Shown: piece by piece, positions 30,893 to 36,951 of the stretch
Layout: each line of letters begins with the position of its first letter
Position numbering within the stretch: the stretch's first letter is position 1
Source of the DNA: a virus
IMG/VR virus record: IMGVR_UViG_3300049203_000094
Location: 1-40,320 of that record
Length of the DNA: 40,320 nucleotides
Reading direction: 5' to 3' (one strand)
Position numbers and translations under genes: made by a program
The notes under the pieces: generated by a model
Seen by the model: the letters and a program-made list of their open reading frames with translations, nothing else
Told to the model about the DNA's origin: nothing
The model's database searches: none

Positions 30893-30907
30893 GTCTGCCG
30901 AGTTCTT

Positions 30908-31135
30908 CTACTTCGTCAAGGCTCGGCTCTTCCAATACTCCAAGCCCTTGAGCACGTTCTCATATTTGCCTTTGTGAATGTCTCGCTCCCTTTCCACCAT
31001 CTGGATCGTCACGATGGGGGCCGGGTCATCTGGGTCGTTGATGAGGTAGTATGATGTTGGCGGCGCATAGATCGAAACGACCTGCTCCACCGGGATCTCT
31101 GGGCGCGATGGTGCGCGTATCAGCGTGAGCTTCAC
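30908..31135 (-). CDS. Small protein, unknown
   Basis: A 75-residue protein from GTG 31135, which overlaps the upstream stop (GTGA). It begins VKLTLIRAPSRPEIPVEQVV and has a beta-rich N-terminal half and a helical C-terminus (YENVLKGLEYWKSRALTK). No family is recognised. Confidence 0.5.
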   Translation of the reverse strand: MKLTLIRAPSRPEIPVEQVVSIYAPPTSYYLINDPDDPAPIVTIQMVERERDIHKGKYENVLKGLEYWKSRALTK

Positions 31136-31302
31136 TTCTCCCCCAACAGCTCTTTGGCGGCAGCTTCCAAGAACTCCCACCGGAATGTTTTGCGCTTCTT
31201 CAGTTCCTTCGTCAGTCGCTTGTAGAGGCCAGCGTCCATGCGTGCCTGGAAGAGTGCGTCCTTCGAGCGCGTCTTGTCGATGAGTCGTCCCTTGATTCCC
31301 AT
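31132..31302 (-). CDS. 56-residue ribbon-helix-helix-like protein
   Basis: Starts MGIKGRLIDKTRSKDALFQA. The part RMDAGLYKRLTKELKKRK followed by FRWEFLEAAAKELLGEK resembles the strand, helix, turn and helix of small ribbon-helix-helix proteins. ATG 31302 follows the upstream stop directly, and its stop overlaps the next GTG. Probably a small DNA-binding protein. Confidence 0.5.
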   Translation of the reverse strand: MGIKGRLIDKTRSKDALFQARMDAGLYKRLTKELKKRKTFRWEFLEAAAKELLGEK

Positions 31303-31491
31303 TCAATCCCACCCGTAGCAGCCGCAGTAGTATTCGTCCGTCTCTTCGTCAGGCTTCTCTTTGAAGAACGCGAGCTTGTACTCCCGGTCTTTCTCCACCT
31401 CCACCTCGGACTTGCACCCGCGGTAGTAAGCGCAGCGGGCTTTGCGCGGCTCTGTCGTTTCGGTCTTCTCGGTTTCGGTGTTCACAACCAC
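31303..31491 (-). CDS. Small Cys-containing acidic protein
   Basis: A 62-residue protein, Glu/Lys-rich, with four cysteines (RCAYYRGCKS and YYCGCYGWD) which could bind a metal. The start is GTG 31491 or GTG 31485; the latter overlaps the stop of the duplicated gene (GTGA). Unknown function. Confidence 0.5.
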   Translation of the reverse strand: MVVNTETEKTETTEPRKARCAYYRGCKSEVEVEKDREYKLAFFKEKPDEETDEYYCGCYGWD

Positions 31492-31628
31492 ACCCCCAGG
31501 CCGACGTTTCGTCCGAAGAGCCGAACCCAGGCCACGTAATAACCTCGCCCGTTTGTTGCGAAGTGCGCCCGTTGCGGCACGCGGTAGTTTTCTGCGAATA
31601 GCTCCAGTCTTCGGAATCGCTTGCTCAT
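31482..31628 (-). CDS. Duplicated 48-residue protein, copy 2
   Basis: Begins MSKRFRRLELFAENYRVPQR and ends in a Gly/Val/Leu stretch. It differs from copy 1 (31813-31959) at only a few residues, all near the N-terminus. GGGGGAAG precedes the ATG. The basic and aromatic composition (RGYYVAWVRLFGRNVGLGVW) suggests a tight small fold. Unknown function. The two copies with the gene between them form a duplicated unit. Confidence 0.6.
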   Translation of the reverse strand: MSKRFRRLELFAENYRVPQRAHFATNGRGYYVAWVRLFGRNVGLGVWL

Positions 31629-31822
31629 GCTTCCCCCTTGTCTCGTTCTTCCAATTCGTCCTCGTACGCCGTTGTCCGGTAGCCGGTCTCCACCACTTCG
31701 ATCAGAAGGAGCTGTCCGTGCTTCGGGTGCGGCTTCAGTGTCTCGCCCGTGGCGAGCTTCGCGGGCTCGATCACGCGGACCTCCTCGCCTGTCCATTTGA
31801 TGACTAGCTTCTTCACAACCAC
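31625..31822 (-). CDS. Small protein between the duplicated genes
   Basis: A 65-residue protein from GTG 31822 (or GTG 31816). It has a beta-rich centre (KLVIKWTGEEVRVIEPAKLA, HGQLLLIEVVETGYRTTA) and an acidic end. Its start overlaps the end of copy 1 and its stop overlaps the start of copy 2. The downstream gene after copy 2 also starts in GTGGTTGTG, inherited from the duplicated border. Unknown function. Confidence 0.55.
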   Translation of the reverse strand: MVVKKLVIKWTGEEVRVIEPAKLATGETLKPHPKHGQLLLIEVVETGYRTTAYEDELEERDKGEA

Positions 31823-31959
31823 ACCCCCAGGCCGACGTTTCGACCGAAGAGACGGACCCAGGCCACGTAGTAGCCGCGCCCGTTTGTTGCAAAGTGCGCC
31901 CGTTGCGGCACGCGGTAGTTTTCAGCGAACAGCTCCAGCTTCTTGAATCGGATGCTCAT
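31813..31959 (-). CDS. Duplicated 48-residue protein, copy 1
   Basis: Begins MSIRFKKLELFAENYRVPQR; otherwise the same as copy 2. It is the first gene after the promoter at 32055-32081, behind a leader of about 85 bases. The DNA of the two copies is nearly the same, including the bases around the stop, and differs mostly at third positions and at the N-terminus. This shows a fairly recent tandem duplication. Confidence 0.6.
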   Translation of the reverse strand: MSIRFKKLELFAENYRVPQRAHFATNGRGYYVAWVRLFGRNVGLGVWL

Positions 31960-32054
31960 TGGCGGGTTTCCTTTCGTAGTTGCGTGGGCCGCTGGCGCTT
32001 TCAGACCTCAATCCAGCGAATCGTTTAGTGAGAGGTCGAACCCACGAACAAGGG

Positions 32055-32081
32055 ATTATAGGCGCCGCGCCCGCCCGTCAA
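32055..32081 (-). promoter_or_regulatory. Leftward sigma-70-like promoter
   Basis: On the minus strand TTGACG (32081-32076) and a perfect TATAAT (32060-32055) are separated by a GC-rich 15-base spacer, shorter than the usual 16-18. It is the best promoter-like sequence in the window by eye and faces the operon from 31959 leftward into resolvase and terminase genes. Confidence 0.6.
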
Positions 32082-32087
32082 GCACTG

Positions 32088-32107
32088 ATAATACTTTTTT
32101 GTATTAT
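32088..32107. repeat. AT-rich inverted repeat upstream of the promoter
   Basis: ATAATAC (32088-32094) and GTATTAT (32101-32107) are perfect inverted copies around TTTTTT. The repeat lies six bases upstream of the -35 and overlaps the stop codon of the gene at 32104. It could be an operator, an UP-like element, or a terminator hairpin, though no T-run follows on the minus strand. Confidence 0.5.
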
Positions 32108-32382
32108 TTCTTCTCTTCCGGGATTTCCGCAGTCTTTTCAGGAGGTCGCCAACCTGAGTTTATATCCGCCACCACCGCTTCATTCTCTTCCATCTGAAAG
32201 AGGTAGAGGTCCAGGGCTTCGTCCTCGTGCCATGGAATCCCGGCTTCTTCGAGTCCGGCCTTGAGCTGCATCAGCCCGCCCTCGACTTGGGCACAGGTCG
32301 CAACGAACCGATTGAGGTTCTGCGCTTGCGGCACGCGCTTATTAACCCACTCAGCAATCTTCTGTCTGTTCTCGTTCTTCAT
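32104..32382 (-). CDS. Small protein, end of early operon
   Basis: A 92-residue protein (MKNENRQKIAEWVNKRVPQA), helical in the first half and acidic at the end (EKTAEIPEEKK). ATGA overlap with the upstream gene. Contains WVNKRVPQAQNLNRFVATCA. Unknown function. Confidence 0.55.
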   Translation of the reverse strand: MKNENRQKIAEWVNKRVPQAQNLNRFVATCAQVEGGLMQLKAGLEEAGIPWHEDEALDLYLFQMEENEAVVADINSGWRPPEKTAEIPEEKK

Positions 32383-32816
32383 TTGTTCCCCCTCAATGCC
32401 TCTCGTGCGATCTCTCGCGGTTGGTTTTCCTTTCGGACCTCAAGGCCAGAGAGGTTCGCAATCTTCTCCAGCGCCGCCTTCATCCGGTCTCTCTCGGCTC
32501 GTAGCAACTCAAAATCCTCGATCTGTTTTTTAAGCGCCTCGTTCTCTTCTCTCAAAAGGTCGTAGTATCTCGCGTCCACCACCTCGAAGTCTGAGACGAT
32601 GTTGGCGTAGGCTTGTGGGCCTTCACCAAGCGCGTAGAGAGTGCCGACCGTAAGATTGCGATAGTCTCCAAAGAACGCTCGCCATCGAGTTGGCCTCATC
32701 TCCCTCTCGCGGCCATCGTCGGCTGGGGTGGAGTGAGCTGGGCAAGCTGTGTTGAGTCCGATGCGCGGACAGGTGCATCTTGAAAGAGCCTTGTCTTGTG
32801 TCGGTCTCTCACTCAC
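32379..32816 (-). CDS. Cys-rich plus coiled-coil early protein
   Basis: A 145-residue protein from GTG 32816. The N-terminus has a possible metal-binding cluster (RCTCPRIGLNTACPAHS). The C-terminal half is a coiled coil (YDLLREENEALKKQIEDFEL) ending in RDRMKAALEKIANLSG and EIAREAL. The latter resembles the C-terminal module of the genes at 33281 and 33646. Unknown function. Confidence 0.55.
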   Translation of the reverse strand: MSERPTQDKALSRCTCPRIGLNTACPAHSTPADDGREREMRPTRWRAFFGDYRNLTVGTLYALGEGPQAYANIVSDFEVVDARYYDLLREENEALKKQIEDFELLRAERDRMKAALEKIANLSGLEVRKENQPREIAREALRGNK

Positions 32817-33084
32817 CGGAACCTCCAGAGAGGATTTCGAGGGCTTCCCTGATCGCAAGGTTCAGGTCAAACCTTGAAAGCACAGTGATCGAATCACCCT
32901 GGTCGTCGTAAGCGCGTGAAGAGGCCTTCTCAACAACGTCTAGAATCACCTTCTCCACTTGCTCTTTACTGAGCACCACGTCGCCGGGGAGGAGTTCTAA
33001 AGCTTCGATAGTGGTTCGGTGTGGAGGCAGTGGGTCCATCCATGCGCACATATTTTTCAGCTCGATCCAAAACTTCCTTCTCAT
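32809..33084 (-). CDS. Small early protein, unknown
   Basis: A 91-residue protein (MRRKFWIELKNMCAWMDPLP), with a helical C-terminus (RFDLNLAIREALEILSG). Its ATG overlaps the upstream stop. No motif is recognised. Confidence 0.5.
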   Translation of the reverse strand: MRRKFWIELKNMCAWMDPLPPHRTTIEALELLPGDVVLSKEQVEKVILDVVEKASSRAYDDQGDSITVLSRFDLNLAIREALEILSGGSGE

Positions 33085-33284
33085 TTCGCCCCCAGGATGG
33101 CCGTGAGTTCGTGATCAAGGTGCGGGATCAGTGAAGGCAAGTTTCGAGAGACAGCCTCATCCCTCTGCTCGATGGCCTTCATGAGAGCGTCGAGGAGGCG
33201 GTCGAAGTCTCGCGACCGAACAAAGAAAGTACCGGAGCCGTAGTATTCAGGCTTCAACGCTTCGAGGATTTCTTCTCTCGTCAC
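33081..33284 (-). CDS. Small early protein, unknown
   Basis: A 67-residue protein from a GTG that overlaps the upstream stop (GTGA). It is helical (TREEILEALKPEYYGSGTFF, then DRLLDALMKAIEQRDEAVS). No family recognised. Confidence 0.5.
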   Translation of the reverse strand: MTREEILEALKPEYYGSGTFFVRSRDFDRLLDALMKAIEQRDEAVSRNLPSLIPHLDHELTAILGAK

Positions 33285-33649
33285 TTCTCCCCCAATTCCG
33301 CGAGCAGGTCGCGGGCGATCTTAAGAACCATGCGATAGGATCGACCTAAAGCTGTGTCTGAGTGAAGGTCTACCTGGCCTGCGATCTCTTGAAGCCCCTC
33401 GCGAAGTCTTGCGATGGTGGCTTTGTCTTTCTCGATCTCATCTTGAACGACCCAATCACACCAAATGTTTCGATGCGCCCCAGTTTTCTTGCACGTCGGA
33501 TTTCGACAAAGGCTTTCTTCCTTCAGCCGCTCGATCTCTTTCCTCGCCTCCAAAAGGAGTTTGAGCGCGTTTTGGTAGCTGTCCCAAATCTCGCTGGCTT
33601 TTTGTTTAAGGTCTGCGATCTCGTCTTGCATCTTCTGTTCGTCCATCAT
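33281..33649 (-). CDS. Coiled-coil early protein with Cys pair
   Basis: A 122-residue protein from ATG 33649, overlapping the stop of the HNH gene. It is a coiled coil (ALKLLLEARKEIERLKEESL), then a small Cys/His segment (CRNPTCKKTGAHRNIWCDW). It ends in a module, TIARLREGLQEIAGQ and ARDLLAELGEK, shared with the end of the neighbouring HNH protein. This suggests a small interaction module reused among early proteins. Confidence 0.55.
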   Translation of the reverse strand: MMDEQKMQDEIADLKQKASEIWDSYQNALKLLLEARKEIERLKEESLCRNPTCKKTGAHRNIWCDWVVQDEIEKDKATIARLREGLQEIAGQVDLHSDTALGRSYRMVLKIARDLLAELGEK

Positions 33650-34338
33650 TTCGTCTCCTGGTTTGCGAGCAGGTCGCGGGCGGTCTTGCCTTGATCGGCG
33701 GCTATTGGGCACTCAGTAAGGTCGTAAGGAAAAAAGCCACCCTCGCGAATCAGCTCATCGCACTCTTTATTTCGCCAGGTGTTCTCGTTCGCATAGAACT
33801 GGAGCCCCTCGCGCAGTTTGGCGATGGTGGAAGATGCCTGAAGATATTTGTCGCTCATCTTCGACCACTCTTTCGACCATCTCTCGATCTCTTTCTCTTG
33901 CGCGTCGAGCTTCTGTCTTAGCTCGAAGTTCTCTTTCAAGAAGTTTTCGTTCGCTCGCAAAAGACCGTGATAGACCGGATCTGGAGGGGTGGCGTTTCGG
34001 CTTCGAAGACCCGTTGCGTATGCGTGAGCCAGGTTGTGCGAGTGATCCGACTTCTCAAGGTTGTCGAGTGCGGGATTCATTTTGTTCCCGTCGATGTGAT
34101 TCACCATCTCGCCTACCTCGCAGATTCCGAACGCTCTAGCCACCAAACGATGGATGGGTGCGGCTCGGTTCTTTCCATTTGCCGACAGCTTCACCGTTGC
34201 ATATCCAGTCGGCCCAACGTGCGGCGTGAGCTTTTTCATAAAGTGCCGATGCTTTCTTAGCGAACGAACTGATCCAAGGTTCGAAACCTCATAAGGCCCG
34301 TACTCTTCCGGCACTGGTTTCCAGATTTCATCCGTCAC
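33646..34338 (-). CDS. HNH endonuclease (NUMOD4-like) with coiled-coil C-terminus
   Basis: A 230-residue protein. Residues 1-35 match the NUMOD4 pattern (IWKPVPEEYGPYEVSNLGSV). Next is an HNH_3-type nuclease core: APIHRLVARAFGICEVGEM, VNHIDGNKMNPALDNLE, then HSHNLAHAYATG. Free-standing homing endonucleases usually end about here. This one adds a coiled coil (ELRQKLDAQEKEIERWSKEW) and a tail with TIAKLREGLQFYANE and ARDLLANQETK, similar to the next gene's C-terminus. It may have captured a phage C-terminal module. Confidence 0.8.
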   Translation of the reverse strand: MTDEIWKPVPEEYGPYEVSNLGSVRSLRKHRHFMKKLTPHVGPTGYATVKLSANGKNRAAPIHRLVARAFGICEVGEMVNHIDGNKMNPALDNLEKSDHSHNLAHAYATGLRSRNATPPDPVYHGLLRANENFLKENFELRQKLDAQEKEIERWSKEWSKMSDKYLQASSTIAKLREGLQFYANENTWRNKECDELIREGGFFPYDLTECPIAADQGKTARDLLANQETK

Positions 34339-34658
34339 TTCTTCACCTCTCGATAGGTGGCGAGCAAATTCTGAATGTCGCTCAAGTCTTCATCCTCCCA
34401 ATCGCCGCCGAGAGTGATGATTGCGTCGAGATGAGGGATTGCTCTCTCAAGCAATTCGACCAGCACTCGTGAGCGCTCTCTTTCGTGGGCGATACCTTGC
34501 TCTCTTCCGATCTCATACGCCTTCAACAACTTCTCGTAGCTATAGAAGCAATCGCCTTGGTAGGTGTGATCGAACTTTACTTGGCGCGCATACTCATCGG
34601 CCTTCGCGGGGTCAGTCGTAGGCCCAACCATAATGATGTCGTCGTGATCGTCACTCAT
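34335..34658 (-). CDS. Small early protein, unknown
   Basis: A 107-residue acidic protein (MSDDHDDIIMVGPTTDPAKA) with a helical centre (YEKLLKAYEIGREQGIAHER) and an acidic end. ATGA overlaps on both sides. No family recognised. Confidence 0.55.
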   Translation of the reverse strand: MSDDHDDIIMVGPTTDPAKADEYARQVKFDHTYQGDCFYSYEKLLKAYEIGREQGIAHERERSRVLVELLERAIPHLDAIITLGGDWEDEDLSDIQNLLATYREVKK

Positions 34659-34717
34659 TCGCTCGCCTTTCCGGGGTTCTCATAGGGATTAGGAAGTTCG
34701 CTCGGAAGGTCGGTCAT
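34655..34717 (-). CDS. 20-residue microprotein bridging two genes
   Basis: A short frame whose product is MTDLPSELPNPYENPGKASE. Its ATG overlaps the stop of the upstream gene and its stop overlaps the ATG of the downstream gene, exactly as for the larger genes around it. This spacing argues for real, coupled translation. Proline-rich; function unknown. Confidence 0.45.
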   Translation of the reverse strand: MTDLPSELPNPYENPGKASE

Positions 34718-35232
34718 TCCGCTTTCTCCCCGGTCACATCACTGGCCGTAAGTGTGACGGGCTCTGCGGCATCCGAAGCGAGAACCTTCGCCCTGTAATC
34801 GTCGATCACTTTCGCGTAGGCTTCTCCGCCCTCGATGTAACTGCACGTCCGACCATAGACCCTCATGCAAGCCTCGATGGCTTCGTCCTGAACTTTGATC
34901 GGGATTGGGATATGAAGTTTTCTTTCCTCCAAAATCACTTTCGGCGTCGGAGTGTGGGGGGCTTTCTCGATTAGCGAATCGTAACGCCGAAACAACTCGT
35001 TCGTGAGCCACTGGTGCTCGTCGTGGTCGAGACCGTTTGAGCCGCGAGTTTCCCCGAACCAGAGTTTGCGGAGTCGTGGGTATTTATTTTCTTCGTTCGA
35101 AGCCACTGGGGGAGCGCCTCTCAAGAGCGCCATGATCTCGTCGGCAATCTCTTGAAGCGTGGACGGACTGAGTGTCTGGTAGCCACCAGCTCGCTTCAAA
35201 AGAACTTTCATCACGTCTCTGCGGTCGCTCAT
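34714..35232 (-). CDS. Early protein, unknown
   Basis: A 172-residue protein starting MSDRRDVMKVLLKRAGGYQT. It has a helical first half with DEHQWLTNELFRRYDSLIEK and a second part with IKVQDEAIEACMRVYGRTCS. No motif is recognised. The ATG overlaps the upstream stop. Confidence 0.55.
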   Translation of the reverse strand: MSDRRDVMKVLLKRAGGYQTLSPSTLQEIADEIMALLRGAPPVASNEENKYPRLRKLWFGETRGSNGLDHDEHQWLTNELFRRYDSLIEKAPHTPTPKVILEERKLHIPIPIKVQDEAIEACMRVYGRTCSYIEGGEAYAKVIDDYRAKVLASDAAEPVTLTASDVTGEKAE

Positions 35233-35429
35233 GCTGCCCCCTTTTCCGGCATCGCCAAAATCGTAAGCTGCTCCGGGTTGACCGCGGACTTGGTTCCGTC
35301 AGTCCAAACAATCGTCACTCGTTGGGCGATCTTCACCACCACGCCGAACCGATGCACGCGGTTCGCGCAATACCAGCCGCCCGGACCCGCCTTCGTGTGC
35401 TTCACCTTTACGCCGATTTCCAATCTCAT
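35229..35429 (-). CDS. Small SH3-like protein, unknown
   Basis: A 66-residue protein from ATG 35429 (GGAG six bases before it). It is all beta, with the look of a small SH3/KOW-type barrel: MRLEIGVKVKHTKAGPGGWY, HRFGVVVKIAQRVTIVWTDG, LTILAMPEK. Such barrels bind nucleic acids or proteins. Its start overlaps the stop of the zinc-knuckle gene. Confidence 0.55.
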   Translation of the reverse strand: MRLEIGVKVKHTKAGPGGWYCANRVHRFGVVVKIAQRVTIVWTDGTKSAVNPEQLTILAMPEKGAA

Positions 35430-35548
35430 TTCCCACTCCAAACCAAGCGACGACCGATTCCATGGATCTTCCGGCACTTCTGGCAAACTTGGCTTGCCGC
35501 TCCGGTTGGCTCCTTACACTTCAAACATGGCCCCTTGTCGTAGTTCAT
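35426..35548 (-). CDS. 40-residue zinc-knuckle microprotein
   Basis: MNYDKGPCLKCKEPTGAASQ is followed by VCQKCRKIHG, giving a CxxC...CxxC arrangement with 12 residues between pairs, and a basic end (GIGRRLVWSGK). ATGA overlaps with the replication gene before it and the SH3-like gene after it make translation likely. It may bind DNA or assist the replication protein; unproven. Confidence 0.6.
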   Translation of the reverse strand: MNYDKGPCLKCKEPTGAASQVCQKCRKIHGIGRRLVWSGK

Positions 35549-36384
35549 GCGGACTTCACCCCTTTCATGAGTTCTCGGACTCTCGCTGCTCTTGCTGCTC
35601 GTTCTTCGTCAGTCAGGTTGATCTCCTCGCGCTCCACAGAGCCCCCAGACGCCGCGTCGATGTGGAGGGGGCCATTGGTGGGCGGGGGGGCGACCGTTGA
35701 GCGCCCGGTCGGGCCATTACGACGATTGTCGTACTTCCCTTCGCGGACCTTGGCTCGGGTTGTGTCTTGGATCAGGAAGTCGAAGTCCGCTCTCCAGCCG
35801 CGGTCATTCTTTCCGTTGCAGAAGTCGCTGGCCGCGATTCGCTGGACGATCTCCGTCCACTCGCTCACGCCCGTCTCCCGATACCTTTGGTTAGCGAGTC
35901 GGAGGCGCTTGGCGTTCATCACCTGAACCTTCGGGAGCTTCCCGCAGTTGTTGTTCCAGATGATCGCCAGCATGGGGAGGGCATCGCCAGATGCCTCTCT
36001 CTTAGGATTTATAGAACTAGAGGAAGAGTAAGAGGGAGAGGTTCCGGCTTGCGTTGGTTTGCTATCGTTTGCAATCGGTTGCTTGGTTTTGCGTTTGGTT
36101 TTCTTCCCGTTTTCGACGCGGGTTTTCAGCCAATCAAAGAACTTCTCGCTGCCCCGCGCCCGGATTCCCTCGGGCAGTCTTTCAGCAAAGACCGGGATGA
36201 GCGCCTCCGAGAAGCCGAGAGCTTCGAACTCCATCTCTGAAATCAGCTCCCCATATTTGTGCTTTTCCTGTGCGTGTCGGAAGAACAAGACCGCGTTCCC
36301 CACCGCCTCGCACTGGTTCGCGAATTTTCCCGCGATCATCAAAACGTCTAAGAAAAATTTGTCCTCAAGATTCAGTCTCGCCAT
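35545..36384 (-). CDS. Phage replication initiation (replisome organiser-like) protein
   Basis: A 279-residue protein from ATG 36384. The N-terminal part (MARLNLEDKFFLDVLMIAGK, then GELISEMEFEALGFSEALIP) resembles the winged-helix start of phage replisome organisers. A low-complexity linker with a Ser run follows. The C-terminus carries the pattern of primosome-type replication proteins: LRLANQRYRETGVSEWTEIV, then GWRADFDFLIQDTTRAKVRE and GKYDNRR. The phage origin is often inside such genes. No helicase loader or polymerase gene is seen, so the host replisome is presumably used. Confidence 0.7.
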   Translation of the reverse strand: MARLNLEDKFFLDVLMIAGKFANQCEAVGNAVLFFRHAQEKHKYGELISEMEFEALGFSEALIPVFAERLPEGIRARGSEKFFDWLKTRVENGKKTKRKTKQPIANDSKPTQAGTSPSYSSSSSINPKREASGDALPMLAIIWNNNCGKLPKVQVMNAKRLRLANQRYRETGVSEWTEIVQRIAASDFCNGKNDRGWRADFDFLIQDTTRAKVREGKYDNRRNGPTGRSTVAPPPTNGPLHIDAASGGSVEREEINLTDEERAARAARVRELMKGVKSA

Positions 36385-36674
36385 CACGCCACCGTCCGAT
36401 TGATGGTGTCGATATGCTGGAGGAGTTCCGCAGTCGGTTCGAACCACTCCCCGAAGATTCGATCTTGTTGAAAGCGCCGATGAAGCTCGCGCTCCCGGCT
36501 AGTCGCTTCGGTTTGGAGCGAGAAGTTTTCAATGGCGGCGACAATGACCGGGACGCCGATCACACACTCGATAGCCCGAGCACGTGACTTCGGCGAATTG
36601 CTATAGCCGATCTTGATGGCTGGCCGGGATTTGATGCGGCTTACGAAGAAGTAGACGTTCGCTATTGGATTCAT
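36384..36674 (-). CDS. GIY-YIG-like (T5orf172/MUG113-type) protein
   Basis: A 96-residue protein from ATG 36674, preceded by GAGGGG. It begins MNPIANVYFFVSRIKSRPAI, then KIGYSNSPKSRARAIE, and ends with SRERELHRRFQQDRIFGEWF. This is the VYF, KIGYS, Arg, Glu and GEWF pattern of the T5orf172/MUG113 branch of GIY-YIG nucleases. Its stop overlaps the start of the replication gene (TGATG). It may nick DNA or only bind it. An upstream ATG at 36698 lies inside the integrase-arm repeats and is less likely. Confidence 0.7.
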   Translation of the reverse strand: MNPIANVYFFVSRIKSRPAIKIGYSNSPKSRARAIECVIGVPVIVAAIENFSLQTEATSRERELHRRFQQDRIFGEWFEPTAELLQHIDTINRTVA

Positions 36675-36690
36675 TTTCCCCTCGCTCGTT

Positions 36691-36716
36691 GGTGTCATAG
36701 TGGTGTCACTTTTGTT
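36691..36716. repeat. Left arm-type repeats of attP
   Basis: Two GGTGTC units at 36691 and 36702, 11 bases apart, followed by ACTTTTG. The block matches 36987-37012 closely. These lie on one side of the attP core; the matching block lies on the other side, inside the integrase gene. They fit arm-binding sites for the integrase N-terminus. Confidence 0.6.
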
Positions 36717-36865
36717 GGAACTAGCTCTATTTGCGGTCGGAAGACTCTAAATTCCGGCGATCATCAAAAGCTGAAAAGCCACCGGGTCTCCGGTGATGAC
36801 CAAACGCAGATGCGCCGCAAATTGCGGTTTGCGTGACGTTTTTTGATGTTTGGGGATTGTGGGGG

Positions 36866-36925
36866 TGGTGCCTCGGGCCGGACTTGAACCGGCACGTTTC
36901 GTGTGGAAACTCAGGATTTTAAGTC
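36866..36925 (-). other. attP: attP core: 3' part of a tRNA-Leu(UAA) gene
   Basis: On the minus strand this reads as the 3' part of a leucine tRNA: anticodon loop CTTAAAA (anticodon UAA), long variable arm with GTTTC/GAAAC stem, T-arm GCCGG-TTCAAGT-CCGGC, then CCGAGGCACCA. The 5' half of a tRNA is absent and the upstream bases do not pair with CCGAGGC. It is therefore the segment that rebuilds the host tRNA after integration. It sits 26 bases downstream of the integrase stop. Confidence 0.85.
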
Positions 36926-36951
36926 CAGGGATCGCTGTGGTCATGCTATCG

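Noticed and set aside
30842-30907. Promoter for the resolvase gene
   Set aside because: TTGACG is present at 30914-30919 but no acceptable -10 at 16-18 bases follows.
36866-36944. A complete tRNA-Leu gene
   Set aside because: Only the anticodon loop, variable arm, T-arm and 3' end are present; D-arm and 5' acceptor strand are missing, and upstream bases do not pair with CCGAGGC. It is an attP fragment.
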